Positions 5,481-5,652 of a DNA stretch of 5,652 nucleotides are shown here, in pieces (position 1 is the stretch's first letter; each line of letters begins with the position of its first letter). The translations under genes and the position numbers were made by a program. The notes under the pieces were generated by a model. The model saw nothing but the letters and a program-made list of their open reading frames with translations. It did no database searches and was not told where the DNA came from. This stretch comes from Candidatus Cloacimonadota bacterium (GTDB lineage Bacteria > Cloacimonadota > Cloacimonadia > Cloacimonadales > Cloacimonadaceae). The stretch is taken from NCBI GenBank assembly GCA_023392795.1, contig JAEWNJ010000013.1, forward strand, positions 1-5,652, in the 5' to 3' direction.

Positions 5481-5499
5481 CATTGGGTTGATGCCAATG
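5481..5499. promoter_or_regulatory. Operator-like inverted repeat upstream of the rplU -35
   Basis: CATTGG at 5481-5486 and CCAATG at 5494-5499 are perfect inverted copies separated by 7 nt. They end 10 bp before the rplU -35 box, a position suited to a dimeric regulator. Six-base arms can arise by chance, so this stays tentative. Confidence 0.3.
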
Positions 5500-5509
5500 C
5501 TAATTCCGC

Positions 5510-5538
5510 TTGACAGATATACCAGCCTCAAATCTGAT
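5510..5538 (+). promoter_or_regulatory. Putative rplU promoter
   Basis: CCGCTTGACA carries a perfect -35 (5510-5515); after 17 nt comes TCTGAT (5533-5538, four of six -10 bases). The predicted start near 5545 gives a leader of about 23 nt with AAGGAG at 5557-5562. A dedicated strong promoter is expected for a ribosomal protein operon. Confidence 0.65.
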
Positions 5539-5567
5539 GCACCTACCACATAAATCAAGGAGTAATG

Positions 5568-5652
5568 ATGTACGCCATCGTTGACATTAAAGGATTTCAG
5601 TTTAGGGCTGAAAAAAACGCAGTTCTTCGCGTTCCCTTGCTGAATACGGCAG
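5568..5652 (+). CDS. rplU: 50S ribosomal protein L21 (first 28 codons, runs off right edge)
   Basis: L21 binds 23S rRNA in the large ribosomal subunit. The visible residues, MYAIVDIKGFQFRAEKNAVL followed by RVPLLNTA, match the L21 N-terminus, whose usual pattern is MYAI(I/V)...G.Q(Y/F)RV......V.(K/R)V. The start at 5568 lies 5 nt after AAGGAG (5557-5562); an in-frame ATG immediately before it, at 5565, is too close to that site. In most bacteria rpmA (L27) and often obg follow rplU; they would lie beyond the window. Only about a quarter of the protein is visible. Confidence 0.9.
   Translation, partial: MYAIVDIKGFQFRAEKNAVLRVPLLNTA

Noticed and set aside
1..5652. tRNA, rRNA, CRISPR array or DGR reverse transcriptase and template repeat inside the window
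   Set aside because: I looked for cloverleaf-like segments, regularly spaced direct repeats, reverse transcriptase motifs and an AAC-rich copy of the 5232-5352 segment and found none.

Overview
The window is bacterial and reads as an ordinary chromosomal segment with a patch of accessory, repeat-rich DNA in its middle. Five putative sigma-70-type promoters share a strong -35 of the form CTTGAC(A/T), and genes have clear Shine-Dalgarno sites. The combination of a lipoprotein carrying a chitobiase/hexosaminidase C-terminal-like module fused to an FGE-sulfatase (C-type-lectin-like) domain suggests a member of the FCB side of the tree, with Candidatus Cloacimonadota my best guess. That assignment is an inference and I hold it loosely.

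Layout. Positions 1-1645 (minus strand) are the 5' part of polA (DNA polymerase I): an intact 5'-nuclease domain and an intact 3'-5' proofreading domain. The polymerase domain lies beyond the left edge. Positions 1646-2361 hold no intact gene. They contain the polA promoter, a 41-bp hairpin, an 85-bp element with 16-bp perfect inverted ends, and the 3' end of a broken PhnB-like (VOC/glyoxalase superfamily) gene. At 2362-2898 is a small helical-repeat protein with an N-terminal signal sequence and a second, better Shine-Dalgarno plus ATG exactly at the start of its conserved domain. At 3195-3758 is tag, 3-methyladenine DNA glycosylase I, with its own promoter. The stretch 3759-4217 has a promoter, a doubtful 101-codon ORF, and a 62-bp pair of REP-like hairpins in opposite orientation. 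At 4218-5360 is the FGE-sulfatase lipoprotein. After a short leader with its own promoter, the window ends in the first 28 codons of rplU (ribosomal protein L21).

Functional links. polA and tag both serve DNA repair (gap filling and base excision), but they are divergent, far apart and separately promoted, so this is not an operon. The other genes also look monocistronic.

The most interesting candidate is the C-terminus of the FGE-sulfatase lipoprotein. Its last ~45 codons are GC-rich (about 66%) and A-poor, and they contain a dense run of NNC codons in the ligand-binding region of a C-type-lectin-like fold. That is the pattern left by adenine-specific mutagenesis in a diversity-generating retroelement (DGR) variable repeat. 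No reverse transcriptase and no template repeat are visible in this window, so the call depends on finding them elsewhere in the genome. The second most interesting object is the REP pair, whose two halves show compensatory stem changes.
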